Shown here one piece after another: positions 35,451 to 48,245 of a DNA stretch of 64,000 nucleotides (within the stretch, counting starts at the first letter, position 1; each line of letters opens with the position of its first letter). Origin of the DNA: Paulownia fortunei (Eukaryota > Streptophyta > Magnoliopsida > Lamiales > Paulowniaceae); the NCBI GenBank assembly GCA_019321725.1, contig CM033124.1, forward strand, positions 6,634,001-6,698,000, in the 5' to 3' direction. Made by a program: the position numbers and the translations under genes. The notes below the pieces were generated by a model, which was not told the origin of the DNA, searched no databases, and saw only the letters and a program-made list of their open reading frames with translations.

Positions 35451-36318
35451 AGAATAATCTACAAAACATACACGAAGTAGAAAATGAGTAAATTATGGAA
35501 AAAACATATTCATTTAATATAAGGTCTTTAATATTAAATGTCTCCCACTATTTTCTTCGAATTCCATCACCCCTAATGGAATTTCGAGAAATCAAATTTT
35601 CTAGTGAGCTTAAGGTCCAATGGAAATATTTCATACTCCAATTTTATGAGTCCATGAAATATTTCTATTGGTAGTCAACTCTTTGACGATTGTATCGCTA
35701 TACAACCCTCAAGTTTGTTTTGCCTCACCTCTTCCCATATACCCCAATTTTATAAGCCTATATGGTACTAAGTACCAAACAATACCCATCAAACATTTGT
35801 GTAGATAGAGCATCAAGATGTCCCATGACTCATGACTAACATAATGACGATTCCATCCTACGAGCCCTCAATGCTTGGTAGAGATCACAGCTTTCCAACA
35901 CAAAACCACCCCACGACTCATGACCAGTGATCAAGTGCGGTAGTGGTCATCATGTCTCTACCTTTGATGGTAGGTATGGAACGTTAGGTCCCACCTAACT
36001 TGTCCATTTTTGTTTGAAATAGAATTTTCTAAAAATTCTTTTACTTAATTTTAGTAAATTAAGTGGGGTTTAATAATAATCCAAGACCTCATCATAATTT
36101 AAATTAGATTGGTTATTTAATGCATGACATCATAATATCATTGCGTAAGCATAAAAGTATTAAATAAAATGCTAAGCATGCATCTAATACACACTTAAAT
36201 AAATAGATGATCATGAACCAATCCTATATAGTCCATTTGAGCCAAAAATGGACCTAAGGTCAGTATAAAAGTAATAAAATGGAATAGAGCCTATTCTATT
36301 ACATAATTATATCCCATA
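35451..36318 (-). other. Leader (5' UTR) of element D, truncated
   Basis: Noncoding; aligns with the F leader (44590-45420): shared blocks tctcccactatttt, ttttgcctcacctcttccca, aatagatgatcatgaacc and ttatatcccataca. Similarity ends at about 36318. The part leading to PBS and 5' LTR, which in F occupies 45420-46137, is absent. Confidence 0.7.
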
Positions 36319-37550
36319 CAAAGTCTAACCACTTCTTATACATTTATCTTTCGATATATCTCCATGAAATACCTAGGGTAAATTGAGAAAGAATGAGCAT
36401 ATTCAGTTAACATATGAACAATAACTCAATTTCATTATCATATACAAAATTCATGAATGTTTTCCCATTTCCACCTGAAAATAAAAGAAGAACTAAATCA
36501 TTCCTACATATGCACTTTTACATATATCCCCCTTTTTTTAGTGGCAAACTAGATATTAACAATATATTCCATAATAGCTCGCCTAGTATCCGATATCTGT
36601 ATATTTTCTTGTGATCACAAATACCATTCATACCACTAAATAAAACAAATAAAAAGGTACATGATCATCACCTAAAACTTAGTCTTGTAATTTCGTATCC
36701 CTCATTTTTGCATCTATCTCTTATTAAGAGATTATTATCACTTATCACAAAAATCTATTTAAATACCTTTTATGCCTTTCATCTTAGTCTTAACCTTTCA
36801 TCAATCTTATTTTGAGCATTTGAAATTGGATCAATTAAAATCAGTCTTACCAAAATATTAATAAACATATAATTCCCCATTTACTCTAATTCATCCTCTG
36901 TATAACCCTCAACTCCCATCATAGTTTATGATGTAAAATTTATTTGAATATTAGTCTATTGAGATATTTCATTCCAATGACATCTGTGGTTATATAGATT
37001 ATACAATATATTCATTTCCTAATAATATCCATCCTTTTTTCAAGTTCAACTCCTTTTAAGTATATAGACATTTCAAGTACTTCAGTTTTGTAATGTCACA
37101 TGTAGTATTACATAAATAATCTAATTAACTCAAATAGTGTCTAGTAACTTTTCTATATTACATCAAACATATACCAAAACACAATGAGATACACCACTAT
37201 ATACAATAAATAATTTATATCTAAAGTTAGAGTCACTACTGATGCTCAAATCAATTCTCTTTAAGTAATTAGAGATTTCTTCCCACTTAGCGAACCATTC
37301 AAATTTCATATACCTGCATGTATGATGAAATAAAGCAATAACAACTATGGAGGAATAATAATATCACTGACCCAGAATCTTTTCTTATTTCTATCACATT
37401 TATTGGTCTTCCCTATTTCAGTACAACCTCAAAGTTTTGAATATTTACAAGGACACTTTCTTAAGAAAATTACTAGCCACAAAAATAAATATTGTATTAC
37501 ATAACTAAAAGATCGTATTTACTAAACTGAACAAATAATTTTCTACTTTT
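36319..37550 (-). other. Unrecognised decayed sequence, possibly 3' pol of element C
   Basis: Between the truncated copia D leader and the RT fragment of C. By position it should hold RNase H and integrase of C, but no motif could be read in either strand. Base composition is very AT-rich. The 66-codon frame at 36414-36614 has no recognisable features. Confidence 0.35.
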
Positions 37551-37900
37551 TTAGAGTTTCTAAGATCATATTGAAATGTCAATCATATTTCTCCTCATTG
37601 TACACTAAGATATCATCAATGAATATTACCCTAGACATACCAATATAGAATCATCAAACAAATTATTCATCATGTATATCAAAATAGTTAAGGTATTAGT
37701 CAACCCAATGGCACAACAAGAAATGCATAATTAATTCAAACTTAAAATCAATCCTCAAGATCACAGTAGCTCCTCTTAATTTATCAAATAAACCTTAGTA
37801 TGAAAAATTATACTTATTACAAATTATTACTCAATTCAGTTGCAATAAATAATACATAACCTCAAGATTCATCTTTCTTCTAAGTGAATATGAAGTGGAG
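37551..37900 (-). pseudogene. Element C reverse transcriptase fragment
   Basis: Minus strand reads FIDDILVYNEEK with the catalytic DD intact (37612-37617), FGLTNT-like sequence near 37705, and GLFDKLRGATVI near 37765-37800 (the DDLFDQLRGA block). Order and spacing are those of a chromovirus RT palm, as in element B at 16850-17100. Frame is broken between blocks. Confidence 0.75.
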
Positions 37901-38626
37901 CTTGCTTAGGAGAAGCACTATACCTAAATGTCTTGCCCAATATTATAATAATATCACTAAATATTCATCAAATTCCAATAGGTGTATATGATAAACTAAA
38001 AAAGTTCTTACAACTATATCCAGGATAACCCAAAGATCGATAATAACTCTTTCTTACTATTCTCTTTCACGGTAAATGTAGAAAGTTATAATTTGACAAT
38101 CTTCTTTATTTTTTGCAAATAGTAAACATTTTTCTGCCATGGTCTCCATAAAATTTCTAAATTTTCATCACCTTGAATTTAAAAGTCTTAATAATCCTAA
38201 AATAATCCACAATACATAATTCTCAATAAATTAATCTACACAAAAGGTTATATCATAATTCTAGCCAATATAACAAAATTAACCTAAAGCTCTTAAAATA
38301 TAATTAGTTGATCATGAACTTCCAGATGGAATTAAAATATTGTAACTGAACTCATATATATATCAAGTACCCTATCTAGTCTTATTACACACTTAGTGGA
38401 TAACAGATAATAAGTAGCTCTAAAGATATAATACCAACTATAAATTTTGTACTTGTTATTACTGATGAGTCTACCTCAACATTATTTTACACAAAATTTT
38501 AAAACACATAGCCAATATTATTCATGAAATAAAAAATGAATTATACAACAAATAAAACTTACTGGCATGGTTGTGCTCCACCAGTTTCAGAGATCATGTA
38601 CATGGACAGACTACAGAACCACAAAT
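37901..38626 (-). pseudogene. Element C protease remnant and leader; gag deleted
   Basis: The stretch 38370-38480 is similar to the protease region of B (17770-17880: shared ctagtctt, cacttagt, gataacaaat-like blocks). From about 38505 the sequence matches the B leader (18895-19005; attcatgaaataa and aaacttac blocks). Zinc knuckle and capsid, which in B occupy about 0.9 kb between these points, are missing. No frame can be followed. Confidence 0.5.
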
Positions 38627-38641
38627 TGGGCTTTGATACCA
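38627..38641 (-). promoter_or_regulatory. Primer binding site of element C (tRNA-iMet)
   Basis: Minus strand TGGTATCAAAGCCCA, three bases from the LTR end. The first eight bases match the 3' end of plant initiator tRNA-Met, as in most chromoviruses. Confidence 0.85.
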
Positions 38642-38721
38642 CTCTGTAACACCCCCCAACACTGAATATAAATATTGAAATAATAATATTTTTTACATGG
38701 TAGCACACATGTGTGCATGTG

Positions 38722-38738
38722 TATATATATATATATAT
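38722..38738. repeat. TA microsatellite
   Basis: A run of about eight TA units following gtgtgcatgtg, inside the C LTR. The matching place in B lacks the run. Confidence 0.8.
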
Positions 38739-39414
38739 TTGTCAACTATAGCACTTTGAGAAACAATAAAAGTATTTTCTCACATATAACCTTATATATA
38801 GAAAAATCACCATTTATATAAAAATACAATACCAATCACAATCACACTATTCTCAAACTTATTTACTATAAAATTTCTAAAGTATATAGGACACGACATC
38901 TCAAAGTTATAATACAATAGACTCAAAAATCAAAATAATAGCCTATATTTTCAGAAGAAGTAAGGACATTTTTCATCTTACAACCCTTTTTATATAGTCA
39001 ACATTTTACACAATAATAATGATTGTAAAAATTAGAATATGCCCACAACACAACTCAATAGGTTGTCATCCATATACAGTGATCCTTAGAAGCCTCTAGG
39101 AGCTCCAACAACCAGCCCAGTAAGCCTCAGAATCTCAGGTATCACCATTCTTAACTACAATGCATGAACTACGTGAGCTAATGCTCAGTAAGTGAAAATC
39201 ATGCATGATGAAGAGATAATCTAACACATATGAAATGTATTTCTATGAGATCATGACAAAAATGCAAACTCATACATCCAAAACAGTTCATTCAAAGTCA
39301 TTTTCCATCATTGGGCCCTTGGCCTACCTACTATGTATCGAATAGAGCTCTCAATAATATTAATAATCACATGGCCATAAACAGATTGACACAGTCTTAT
39401 GGCCATCTCCTAGG

Positions 39415-41560
39415 TGTTGGGTTCACACGATCCCGAGAGACGTATACGCAGCGGAATTTAAAATTTTTTAAAAAAAACATAAATATATATTACATCACAT
39501 GTAATTAAAATGAATCCCGAAACCCTTTCGCGATTGTTCAATTGTGCATTTTTTGATAGTTAAAGTAAGAATGTTTTAGAAACTCTTATCTTGATTTGCA
39601 CTCCGGCTGATGTAGGGATTGAAATAATTCAAATCGTTATTCCTGCATGAAAGTATCTTCATATTCTTCAATTCAAAACCCCTTTGATTGAAATCTGATT
39701 CACTTCTAGGATCCCAAATATTATCCCTCTAACAGTATCCACACCTTGGATGCCGACTCGCAACCGAATCCTATGCTATCCTAGAACGATTCGATAATTC
39801 TATCCTAGAACGATTTTGTTTGGAACAAGAACACACTAACAATTAGTATTTTAGGTGTTTAATTTAATTCTTAATTCAATAATTAAATCAAGAATTAAAC
39901 TAGATAAAAGGTTGGTGAACATTTAGAGATTGAAAGGAAATGAGAGACGAATTTTTGGGGATGAAAGAAAACTATTTTTCTTCACAAAAATCTGCAATTA
40001 AAATCCCCATAAAAATATACAAGAAGATTGTCAATGAAGGCAACCACAAGTCTTTTCCATATAGAACTCTTTTTCCTTTCTTATCTCCAACTCTTTTGGT
40101 AAGTTTCTTTATCCTATAAGGACTTTCCTTTTTCTTTATTACCTCTTAGAAATTGAATTCTCAATTCAACTTCCTCTAGGAATTGGATTACCAATCCAAT
40201 TTCCTAATGGGCTTTCTACAAGCCCACACCCAATGGGTTTAGGGTTAAGTAATCGATTAGGCTCTACTTTAATTGATCCAATCAATTAAATTAATTCATT
40301 TAATTAATTAGGCTCATCTTACTTAATTGATCCAATCAATTAATTAAATATTCAAATTGGGCTTCCTAATCCAATTAGGTCCAATCAATTAATCTAATGA
40401 ATTAATTAAATTAATTCCACACTTGAATTAATTTAACCCCATTAATTAATCACATTAATTAATTTAATCCAACACTTGGATTAATTTCTAGGCTAGAAAT
40501 GGACTTGTCCAAGTTTTGTGTGTGACCACTTAGGTTCACTTTAAACTAGCTGTGGGCTCACAACTCTTATGACTTAGTTGAACAATTAATTGTTCTGATT
40601 AATTAATCCAATTAATTAATTCTCTTGAAATTAACTCATTAATTCCAAAAACCCACAAGACATGGGAAGTATCTAGCAATGCATCATGACTCATAGTCTA
40701 AGGTGAATGTGCGAACCTATTTCAATTATGAATACCACGCAAGTACGGTCCTTCTGTCATCTAATCTCCCAATTGAGCCTAGAGCATGGATGTTAAGTCG
40801 AAACCCCATTAGCTCAATAACTATGTTTCCATTCCTAGTAGCTTGACTCAATAATGAATAATTAGGAAACCCCACGTCTAATTTTCATCCAACCTTGGCC
40901 AAGGATTTTAGAGTTAAGTACAGTAGAACACATAGGAGATTCACCTATTCATCTAGATAGGTGACGGATCCTTTGTTGGCCATTCATTAATTTTCATACA
41001 TGAAGATGTTACACCTAATATAATCCCCTTATGATTGTCATGCAATCGGAAAATATATCAAAGTACAACATGTCATGCACAAGATTACCATGATGCCTCA
41101 AGTCCTAGGACTAATTCTTGCATTATCATAACGAGAAAATTCTCATTCGACAATAGAATATTTCCAATTGGAAATTTTCAGGTGGGGTTGTTCAGTGTAC
41201 TTGTTCCCAACAAGCACCCGCATACATGCGCTAGTGTCTCCACACCAATACCTATGGAAGGAGGCATCCTCCTTTTGAGCCTACATCGTATGCGCAAGTT
41301 TCAACGAAATCAATGATGTCCCATCTCTTTGATCCTTAACTTGGAATGTTTTAAGATCACAGCCTTAGAGGTATATTCCACGATCACCATCATATGCGCA
41401 ACCATGCCCCATAGCTATGTGTAATCTAAAGACTTTATCTAATTCTTATGATGAATTTAAGATAAAGATTACCAATTAAATGATATTAATATAAATAAGA
41501 ATGATTTGCAAGAGTATAAGAATGGCCAGAACAATTGGCACGCCAGGCACTACTCTAACA
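39415..41560 (-). repeat. Element F 3' LTR (2,146 bp)
   Basis: From tgttgggttcac to tactctaaca. Contains two perfect short palindromes near 40151-40201 (ttgaattctcaattcaa, attggattaccaatccaat) and a TTAATTAA-rich middle (40250-40480). It carries a 38-base segment around 40214-40251 (ctacaagcccacaccc...) that the other LTR lacks, which explains the length difference. Confidence 0.92.
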
Positions 41561-41577
41561 ATCTCCCATTTGCCCTG
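41561..41577 (-). promoter_or_regulatory. Polypurine tract of element F
   Basis: Minus strand ccagggcaaatgggagat next to the LTR start TGTTAGAG. Nearly identical to the D PPT. Confidence 0.8.
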
Positions 41578-43160
41578 GAGACAATTACCCTCGTATTAAA
41601 GCTCATCTTCTGAAAATGTTCTTCAAATACTTATCTAAAGGGTTAAAACAGTGGGTCTGCTATATTTTCTGCTAAGGCAAATCTTTCCACACTGATGTTG
41701 CCTCTACTAATAATTTTCATAACCAGGGTATCGCTAATCTATTTCTGCTTGGATCCTTTGATGAGACCTTGGCTTCTTTGCTTGTGCAATAGCCCCCATT
41801 GTTATCGCAGTACTCCAGTACTCAATTAATAATGGTTGGAACTACATCTAATATTTAGATTAAGTTCCTTATCCAAACAATCCATTTTTCCAGCATCATA
41901 TGCCCAGATGTATTCAACCATGGTGGTGGAATCCATGGTTGTTATAAGTTTGGAACTCTTTCCAACTAACTGTCCCACCATTTAGGATAAACATAAATTT
42001 AGACATAGACTTCAAGTCATCTACTTTAGACTAAAAACTAGATGAAGCATCTAAGTTTCAGTTCTCCATAACTGAACTCCAAAAAGAAATCCTTAGTGCT
42101 TCATAAGTACTAAAGACCGTCTTTACAGCTTCTAATGCTTTTCGCATCAAGTTGATTGATATTTTGTTCATAACACTCAGAGCATTTCTAATATCAAATC
42201 ATGTACATAGATTTGCATATTTTATGCTTTCTTTCAAGGATGCATAAAACATGTGAGTCATTATTTCTCTTTCATTCAAAAGTCTTTAGGGACGAGGACT
42301 TCTAAAGAAAAATCCCATGACTCATAAATAAGAATCTCTTCTAGGATTCTTCCATGCTAAACCCTTTTAGAATCTAATCTATGTACTTGGATTTAGGATA
42401 GTCCAAGCATCCTTTCAGATCTATCAACATAAATCTCAATCCCAATCCCTAAGATGCTTATCCCAAATCTCTCTTGGAGAACTTTGTAGATGACAAGTCT
42501 CAATTGACTGCAAATTTCTACATTATCTCTACGAGTAAAATATTGCCAACGTAAAATACAACAATCATCACCATACTCCCACTAACCCTCTTGTACACAT
42601 ATGGCTCATTCGCATTCCTAAGGAAATCAAACCATTTGATTGCTTTAGAGAATCGAATGTTCCACATTCGGAAAATTTATTTTGAGTTCTTAACAGATCT
42701 CTAAAGCTCGCAAACTTTTTGCTTGCATTTGTTTGATATGAAGACCTCAGACCACTTAACTTATATCCCTTTCTCAATACCCCTATTGAGAAAGACGGTC
42801 TTCATATCCCTTTACCATATCTAGTAGTCGTAATACGTAGATATAACTAGCATACTCTAAATAGACTTTAGCATCACGTCTGGTAAAAAGTATCCTCAAT
42901 AGTCAACACCTTGACTATAATCATAACACTTTAATACCAGCCCTGCCTTTATAGGTCACCACCTCCCCATGTTCTTCAATTTATATTTGTAGACCCATTT
43001 GCAGCTAATGGGAACCATTCCCACTAATAGGCCCACCAAGGTCAAACCTTGTTGGAGTACATATAGTCCATTTTGGATTGCATGGCATTTTTCCAATTTC
43101 CGAATTGATGGCATACATCTTTACTCCTTATGCAAATCAATATTTAAAAAGGAGATCCTC
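41578..43160 (-). pseudogene. Element F RNase H and reverse transcriptase, heavily decayed
   Basis: Parallel to 31651-33200 in D. The catalytic motif reads YVGN in place of YVDD (42542-42553), so both metal ligands are lost. Recognisable neighbours include the LRSSYQTNASKKF region (42568-42777) and VGLISGNGSHQLQI-like RT entry near 42960-43030, where D has IIPIGCK. No domain keeps an open frame longer than about 70 codons. Confidence 0.75.
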
Positions 43161-44130
43161 CTTGCTGCTCTCTAGCAAGAGACTCTTATCGTATAAGTAG
43201 CCCCGAGATCCTTTTAGATCTATTTGGAGTTTGTGTACTAGAAGTTTTAGTAATTTGTTCATACACCATTGCCACTTGTGAGACAAATTGTGGTTCTTGA
43301 ACTGTTTCAAATTCTATGGTCTAGCAATTTCTATCTAATAGAAATTTCTTCTTCTCAAGAAGGTGGTGTCCCTAGAAAACAAACTCTTTTGTTCTTAGGA
43401 ACCATAGAAATGGTATTCTTTAGATTCATTTGAATACCACACATATTTGCATAAGCTGGATTCACATCCATCATATCTCCCACTAACTGCTTTAAAGAAG
43501 CAGGCCCCTTTATACCTTTAGGTATATATGCTAGGGGTTTTTTACCACATCATATCTCATATGATGTTTTGAGCACCGATTTAGATGATATCCTTACTTG
43601 ATAAGAATATTATCTATTCTAGGGTAAATTCCTAGAATAAATGAGGAAATAAGTGAAACTCAACTTGGATTCACTTAAAGTGAGAATCTAATTCTCCATT
43701 TGATAATCAAGAACTTACCATCTTAGTATTCTCTTCATCGATCACATCGATTGATTTAATACTTTAGCCGATTTAATTCTCTACTTCATGTCTAAATTCT
43801 TTGAACCCTTCAAAGGATTTTAGAATAATGAAGTAAGAATAGTTCGCTTGTACACTAACACTTAGTGGACTGTTTACGTCCCTTTGGATCACATCTAAAG
43901 ACATAGTTTACTCCATTTGTCCCACAAATGGTGATTTGGTCATATTTTCCTAAAGATAAGATTTACAAGTTAGCACCTTATGCAAGTCCAAAAGGTCAAG
44001 CAAATGTACCATCTTTTAAACTCTTTCTTTAGAGATATGACCTAATCTAGCTAACCACAAGTATGCACTGTTTTGATTATCTAATTCTTAGATTACTTTG
44101 TTGATTATGTAGCATGGAATATTGAGATTG
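43161..44130 (-). pseudogene. Element F integrase remnant
   Basis: Aligns by nucleotide with the D integrase (shared blocks such as catatctcatatggtgtttt-like at 43550 and taacacttagtggac at 43855). The catalytic regions cannot be read through because of many indels. Position and similarity to D are the only evidence. Confidence 0.6.
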
Positions 44131-44470
44131 TATAGTTCGTTTGTCAATGTATCAAAGATAATTAACTAATACTATCCTCATTCCATCCAGAGTTAAGTGG
44201 ATCATTCCTATAGCCAATAAAGCAACACTTACTTTATTCTCAAGCTTAAGGATCGTCCTTTATCTTAGTCTCCATTTTTCTTGTCATCCACTGCAATCCC
44301 TTGCAAAGATAGGATCATATCCGATATCCAATATCCAAGAAAAAATTTATCAACCATAATGGTTGATATCAATAATGTATAAACTTGAATTAGAACCCCT
44401 TCTAATTCAACTAAGCAAGTCAATACTTGTGTTTCCTCTTTCTATGCCCTAAATATCCACAATGGTGACA
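44131..44470 (-). pseudogene. Element F protease and zinc-knuckle remnant
   Basis: Nucleotide similarity to D 34166-34700. The minus strand near 44430-44470 reads VCHHCGYLGHRK, corresponding to the knuckle CHYCNKPGH of D, with the final Cys lost. Protease active site reads weakly near 44310-44340 (LDIGYDPIF-like in place of LDTGCGSHI). Confidence 0.65.
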
Positions 44471-45880
44471 AACATCTATATTGAGCTAGTAAGTTTGTCT
44501 GTTTGTCTAGATTATCCTATGTAGAATTACTAGCGATAACTATTATCCTATGCGAGGCAGGAATTTAAGCATTCATTCAATTAATAACCATTTATGATAT
44601 GGTCTTTAATCATAAATATCTCCCACTATTTTATTCAATTTCCATCATCCTCTAGATGGAAATCCGAGAAATCTAATTTCTTAGAGCGCTTGAAGTCCAA
44701 CTAGCCTTGCCATACACCCCTATTTTATGAGCCCATACAACAGAACTAAAAGGTAGCTAACAACATTAGGAATTGCATCCCCATGCAACCCTCAAGCTAT
44801 TTTGCCTCACCTCTTCCCATACACCCCAATTTTATGAGACCATATGTACTAAGTGTCAAACATTACCCATCAAACATCCATGTAGATGGAGCATCTAAAC
44901 GTCCCACGACTCATAGCCAACAATAAAGACGAGTCCACCCTATGGGCATCTCAATGCTTAGTAGTGGTCACAGCTTGCCTACACTTAGCACATCCCACAA
45001 CTCATGGCCAACGGACTAAATATGGTAGCGTATCGACATGCCACTACTTTTGATGGAAGGCATGGACGATTGGGTCCTACTCAATATTGCCCATTTACGC
45101 TTGATATTGAACTAATAAAAGTTCTCAATTTGAAACATTTTCAAGTGAGGATCATACTAGATTTTTCATACAAGGTCTCATCATTTTCTTTTCTTGTTTA
45201 TTTAATGTTCACTATCCTAATGATGACAAGTATACATCATAAGGAAACATTAAATAAACACAACATGTATCACATACACACTAAAATAAATAGATGATCA
45301 TGAGCCTTTAATCCTATGCGATCCACTTGAGCCAAATTGGATCTAGGTCAATCTAAGGGTGATAATTAAAATGCAAATAGACCTATCTATTACATAAATA
45401 TATCCCATACATTCATGGACCTTGTTTCCTCATTTTTTTCTCCGTCTTCATTCAATGTTCTTGTAATGTCCGCCAAATTACAAAAAGATTAACCTCACCG
45501 CCTAATTTTACTCTCAATACATTTGCTAAAACTGCAAGAAACCTTAGAACAATTCCAAGGGAAGATACATAGGAGGGAGATAGAAGTACATCAAGAATAA
45601 AACAGAGAAAGGAGAGACTCGCAGGTCTTATTTTAATTAAAATCTCAAAATAACCAATTATGCATAAAATTAAACCAATCACATTGGCCTAGGCTCCATG
45701 AACATCCAACTAGCATGCTTAACATAAATCATCACATGATAATGAAAATATATAAATTTACCGATTATGTTATGTGCAATTTCTTTCAAATTTGGGATTT
45801 TTATGAAAAATGATTATTCAAAAATTAAAATTAACATTTAATTTTAAAATAAAAAATCATAAACTTCACCTAACAATTAC
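44471..45880 (-). other. Element F leader; capsid part of gag deleted
   Basis: From about 44580 the sequence aligns with the D leader. The capsid region that in D spans 34740-35450 is missing, so only about 100 unassigned bases separate knuckle and leader. Within the leader a block (ccatacacccctattttatg near 44710 and ccatacaccccaattttatg near 44817) is repeated. No gene. Confidence 0.65.
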
Positions 45881-45883
45881 GTA

Positions 45884-46123
45884 ACGAGGCGGGCTGGACA
45901 ACAATTCTACAAGGCTGCTGCCCATTGAGTGGCTGGGCAGACAACCCGTCGGGCCGCTGGGCGCCCACACGTCGGGTGTCAACTGGCCACCCGACGTGTG
46001 TGGCTGGGCGCCCGCACGTCTGGTGCCAGTGGGCGACCCGATGCTCAACTTTGGGTGGCCTGCAACCCACCCGCCGTGTGACGTCAGGTAAGAGCGGGCT
46101 ACCCGATGCCCTACGTCGGGTGG
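45884..46123. repeat. GC-rich repeat island in the F leader, next to the PBS
   Basis: About 240 bases of strongly GC-rich sequence in an otherwise AT-rich window. Contains direct repeats gctgggcgcccacacgtcgg (45956) and gctgggcgcccgcacgtctg (46003), period 47, a weaker third copy at 45931, and a stem of two 11-base arms cacgtcgggtg (45968-45978) and cacccgacgtg (45988-45998) with a 9-base loop. CGTCGGG/CCCGACG recurs at least six times. Open frames on both strands here (up to 108 codons) result from composition and are not called as genes. Confidence 0.85.
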
Positions 46124-46135
46124 GCATCTGATAGC
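46124..46135 (-). promoter_or_regulatory. Primer binding site of element F (tRNA-iMet type)
   Basis: Minus strand gctatcagatgc, two bases from the LTR end; the canonical sequence is TGGTATCAGAGC. Two changes, including a one-base insertion. Confidence 0.7.
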
Positions 46136-46137
46136 AC

Positions 46138-48245
46138 TATTGGGTTTGCGTGATCCCAAGACGTATACACAGCGAAATTTAAAATTTTTCAAAAAAAAAA
46201 TATAAATATATATTACATCACATGTAATTAAAATAAATCCCGGAACTCATTTGCGATTATTCAGTTGTGTGTTTTCTGATAGTTAAAGTAAGAATATTTC
46301 AGAAACTCTTACCTTGATTTGCACTCCGGCTGATGTAGGGATTGAAACGATTCAAATCGTTATCCCTGCATGAAAATATCTCCATATTCTTCAATTCAAA
46401 ACCCCTTTGATTGAAATCAGATTCACTTCTAGGATCCCAAATGTTATCCCTCTAACGATATTCACACCTTGGATGCCCACTTGCAACCGAATCCTATGCT
46501 AGTAGTTTTCAATTCGATAATTCTATCCTAGAATGATTTTGTTTGGAACAAGAACACACTAATAATTAGTGTTTTAGGTGTTTAATTTAATTCTTAATTC
46601 AATAATTAAATCAAGAATTAAACTAGATAAAAGGTTGGTGAACATTTGGAGATTGAAAGGAAATAAGGGACGAATTTTTGGGGATGAAAGAAAACTATTT
46701 TTCTTCACAAAAATCTGCAATTAAAATCCCCATAAAAATATCCAAGAAGATTGTCAATGAAGGCAACCATAATTCTTTTTCATATAGAGCTCTTCTTCCT
46801 TTCTTATCTCCAACTCTTTTGGTAAGTTTCTTTATCCCATAAGGACTTTCCTTTTTCCTTATTACCTCTTAGAAATTGAATTCTCAATTCAACTTTCTCT
46901 AGAAATTGGATTACCAATCCAATTTCCTAATGGGCTTCCAATTAGGCTCTACTTTAATTGATCCAATCAATTAAATTAATTCATTTAATTAATTAGGCCC
47001 ATCTTACTTAATTGATCCAATAAATTAATTAAATATTCCAATTGGGCTTCTTAATCCTATTAGGTCCAATCAATTAATCTAATTAATTAATTGAATTAAT
47101 TCCACACTTGAATTAATTTAACCCCATTAATTAATCACATTAATTAATTTAATCCAACACTTGGATTAATTTCTAGGCTAGAAATAGACTTGTTCAAGTT
47201 TTGTGTGTGATCCCTTAGGTTCACTTTAAACTAGCCGTTGGCTCACAACTCTTGTGACTTAGTTGAACAATTAATTATTCTGATTAATTAATCCAATTAA
47301 TTAATTCTCTTGAAATTAACTCATTAATTCCAAGAACCCACAAGATATGGGAAGCATCTAGCAATGCATCATGACTCCTAGTCTAAGGTGAATGTGCGAA
47401 CCGATTTCAATTACGAATACCATGCAAGTACGGTCCTTCCGTCATCTAATATCCCGATTGAGCCTAGGGCATGGATGTTAAGTCAAAACCCCATTAGCTC
47501 AATAACTATGTTTCCATTCCTAGTAGCTTGACTCGATGATGAATAATTAGGAAACCCCACGTCTAATTTTCATCCAACCTTGGCTAAGGATTTTAGAGTT
47601 AAGTACAGTAAAACACATAGGAGATTCACCTATTCATCTAGATAGGTGACAGATCCTTTGTTGGCCACTCATTAATCTCCATACATGAAGATGTTATACC
47701 CAATATAAACCCCTTGTGATTATCATGCAATCGGAAAATATATTAAAGTACAACATGTCATGCACAAGATTACCATGGTGCCTCAAGTCCTAGGACTAAT
47801 TCTTGCACTATCGTAACGAAAAAATTCCCATTCAACAATAGAATATTTTCAATTGGGAATTTTCAGATGGGGTTGTTCAGTGTACTTGTTCCCAACAAGC
47901 ACCCGCATACATGCACTAGTGTCTCCACACCAATCTCTATGGAAGGAGGCATCCTCCTTTCAAGCCTGCATCGTATGCGCCAGTTTCAACGAGATCAATG
48001 ATATCCCATCTCATTGATCCTTAACTTGGAACGTTTTAAGATCACAGCCTTAGAGGTATATTCCACAATCACCATCATATGCGTAACCATGCCCCATAGC
48101 TATGTGTGATCTAAGGGCTTTATCTAATTCTTATGATGAATTTAAGATAAAGATTGCCATTTAAATGATATTAATATAAATAAGAATGATTCACAAGAGT
48201 ATAAGAACGGCCAGAATAATTGGCACTTCGGGCACTACTCTAACA
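46138..48245 (-). repeat. Element F 5' LTR (2,108 bp)
   Basis: From tattgggtttgcg (TG changed to TA) to tactctaaca. Matches the 3' LTR throughout with scattered substitutions and one 38-base deletion near 46935. As 5' LTR it carries the promoter for minus-strand transcription; a TATA-like aaatatatatt lies at the far end in transcript sense (46203-46213) but its role is unclear. Confidence 0.92.

Larger units (their letters stand above)
29435..36318 (-). mobile_element. Angela/BARE-like copia element D, minus strand, lacking its 5' LTR
   Basis: Read leftwards: leader (to 36318), gag, protease, integrase, RT, RNase H, PPT, 3' LTR (29435-31634). The family is the same as element F: LTRs share the ends TGTTGGGTTC and ctctaaca, and the leaders align (35490-36318 with 44590-45420). 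The 5' LTR and PBS are missing; the element stops at 36318 against decayed sequence assigned to C. It inserted into the G gag; the left flank is gatga, and no right flank is available for a TSD test. Confidence 0.85.
39415..48245 (-). mobile_element. Complete-length copia element F (Angela/BARE-like), minus strand
   Basis: Both LTRs, PPT and PBS are present: 3' LTR 39415-41560, PPT, pol, leader, GC-rich island, PBS, 5' LTR 46138-48245. TSD ctagg (39410-39414) and ctggg (48246-48250), one mismatch; the empty site in B reads ctaggatcac. The LTRs are similar over their whole length, so it is the most recent full insertion here. Pol is nevertheless full of stops and gag is mostly gone, so it was probably mobilised in trans or decayed after insertion. 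Confidence 0.92.

Noticed and set aside
40238..40252. gggtttagggttaag, telomere-like string
   Set aside because: A single short match in the F LTR, not an array of TTTAGGG repeats.
45866..46192. Overlapping frames of 108, 85 and 68 codons on both strands
   Set aside because: They come from the GC-rich repeat island, where stop codons are rare; they cross the PBS and LTR edge of F and show no protein motif.
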